Assembly: GCA_963749675.1 (NCBI GenBank) | Contig: CAVVNT010000001.1 | Location: forward strand, 310,001-374,000 | DNA: 64,000 nt | Source: Roseitranquillus sp963749675 | GTDB taxonomy: Bacteria > Pseudomonadota > Alphaproteobacteria > Rhodobacterales > Rhodobacteraceae | Direction: 5' to 3' | Part shown: positions 63,212 to 64,000 of the stretch, in pieces | How positions within the stretch are numbered: the first letter of the stretch is position 1 | Layout: each line of letters opens with the position of its first letter | The notes under the pieces: model-generated | The model's database searches: none | Told to the model about the DNA's origin: nothing | Seen by the model: the letters and a program-made list of their open reading frames with translations, nothing else | Translations under genes and position numbers: made by a program

Positions 63212-64000
63212 TTACTGGTAGCTGGAGCGAAGAGTGCCGTCTTCGGGCAGGTAGTTCGCCTCGTTTTCGTCGTACTCCGGCATCTCACGAAGCTGCTCTT
63301 CGGTCATCGACGACAGGACGAGCTTTTCGCCATCGTAGGTCATGTCGCCGAGTGACAACGCGACCTCGTGCTCTCCGATGCCGAGGAAGCCGCCGACGCC
63401 GACGATAGCCACGACGTCTTCGCCGGCGAGGGCGAAGTTGTCCACTTCACCGACGACCTCTCCATCCGCGCTGGCGACATCCATCCCGATGAGTTCGGCG
63501 ATCTGTTGATCGGCGATATCGGCGAAGATGGTGTCCATTTCCTGGGTCCAGCCGCCCTCGGAGGCCATCTCTGTCCCCTCGGTCGTCTGGTCGCCGCTCT
63601 CGGCCGTTCCTGCGGTCATGGCGTCATTGTCGTTTGCCATGTCGCCCTGCGCCGTGTCCGTGGCCATCCCGGTGTCGCTCGACATGTCCGTCTCGGCCGT
63701 GTCGGTCGTCAGCTCACCGGTTTCCTCGGACATCTCTGCCTCGGCCAATTCCGCCATCTGCTCGGTCTCGTCAGCGACTTCCTCACCGGCTTGGGCGACC
63801 TCGTCGGCCGCTTCCTCGCCGGCGTTCTCCACGGCATCTCCGGTCTGCTCGGCAGCCGATGCCGTCGTCTCGCCAGCGTTCTCGGCGGCGTCGGCCATTT
63901 CTTCGCCGGCGTTGTCGACCGCCTGCTCTGCCTCGGCCATCTCGTCGCCAGGCGTCATCTCGGTCTCGGCCTCAGCCTCGGCATCCGCAACCTCCTGCTC
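63212..64000 (-). CDS. acidic repeat-rich PRC-barrel protein (partial, N-terminus outside window)
   Basis: 263 codons are visible; the frame stays open past 64000, so the true start is outside. The first 150 residues are a low-complexity Ala/Glu/Asp/Thr region with repeating units such as DNAGEEMADAAENAGETTAS and DTAETDMSSDTGMATDTAQG. A PRC-barrel domain follows near the C-terminus: IGMDVASADGEVVGEVDNFA LAGEDVVAIVGVGGFLGIGE through ALSLGDMTYDGEKLVLSS. PRC-barrels bind partner proteins or RNA; related secreted forms occur in Rhizobiales and Rhodobacterales. The ATG at 63958 is internal to the open frame and need not be the start. Confidence 0.78.
   Translation of the reverse strand, partial: EQEVADAEAEAETEMTPGDEMAEAEQAVDNAGEEMADAAENAGETTASAAEQTGDAVENAGEEAADEVAQAGEEVADETEQMAELAEAEMSEETGELTTDTAETDMSSDTGMATDTAQGDMANDNDAMTAGTAESGDQTTEGTEMASEGGWTQEMDTIFADIADQQIAELIGMDVASADGEVVGEVDNFALAGEDVVAIVGVGGFLGIGEHEVALSLGDMTYDGEKLVLSSMTEEQLREMPEYDENEANYLPEDGTLRSSYQ

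Noticed and set aside
1..64000. CRISPR array or cas genes
   Set aside because: No regularly spaced repeats and no Cas-like protein were seen; repeats present are IS copies and REP-like palindromes.

Overview
The window is high-GC alphaproteobacterial DNA, most likely Rhodobacterales (Roseobacter/Rhodobacter type). Supporting signs are the gene order NDUFA12-mlaD-DUF2155-aat-accC-accB, the clpP-clpX pair, an aa3-type cytochrome oxidase subunit I followed by a DUF2244 gene, and a reductive pyrimidine catabolism locus of the kind seen in roseobacters. There is no rRNA and no CRISPR array. Two tRNA genes are visible: tRNA-Ser(UGA) and tRNA-Leu(GAG).

Layout. (1) 1-8983, minus strand: a partial DegT/DnrJ-type aminotransferase, then a gamma-glutamylation (polyamine/amine) catabolic operon. 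It encodes a complete polar amino-acid type ABC transporter (ATPase, binding protein, two permeases), two glutamine-synthetase-like ligases, a class-I glutamine amidotransferase and a PuuB-like FAD oxidase. (2) 9087-12022: small accessory and stress-type genes (PhnD-like, TerB-like, DUF3140, a Cys-rich mini-protein, a rhodanese, CsbD). (3) 12023-16320: an insertion-sequence cluster with a decayed REP-associated transposase and REP-like palindromes, ending near tRNA-Ser. (4) 16992-22429: dacC-tmk-holB-tatD-MBL hydrolase-AEC permease, a compact core operon. (5) about 22430-34600: an integrative and mobilizable element (IME) with mobC, a relaxase, a coupling-protein remnant, an unknown cargo gene and a large serine recombinase abutting tRNA-Leu. 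It has been heavily invaded by IS elements, including an IS21 inside an IS5 inside a small IME gene. (6) 34811-48394: core genes (peptidoglycan-binding protein, lipB, ctaD, DUF2244, radC, GntR regulator, waaA, clpP, clpX, NDUFA12, mlaD, DUF2155, aat, accC, accB). (7) 48561-63058: reductive pyrimidine degradation (preT, preA, dihydropyrimidinase, carbamoyl amidase, omega-aminotransferase) with a dedicated NMT1/THI5-like ABC importer. (8) 63212-64000: a partial acidic PRC-barrel protein.

How the parts work together. In region 7, PreT/PreA reduce uracil or thymine, the dihydropyrimidinase opens the ring, the Zn amidase releases ammonia, CO2 and a beta-amino acid, and the class-III aminotransferase converts that to a semialdehyde. 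The ABC transporter plausibly supplies the substrate. In region 1, an imported amine would be gamma-glutamylated by a PuuA-like ligase, oxidised by the FAD enzyme and de-glutamylated by the amidotransferase.

Sequence quality matters for every reader. At least a dozen genes carry single-base frameshifts, nearly all explained by one extra base. They include clpX (two), accC, accB, ctaD, preT, the omega-aminotransferase, the Zn amidase, a glutamine synthetase and the IME recombinase. Because several are normally essential, I treat them as probable sequencing or assembly errors and give the reconstructed gene span. Real decay is confined to the IS/IME regions.
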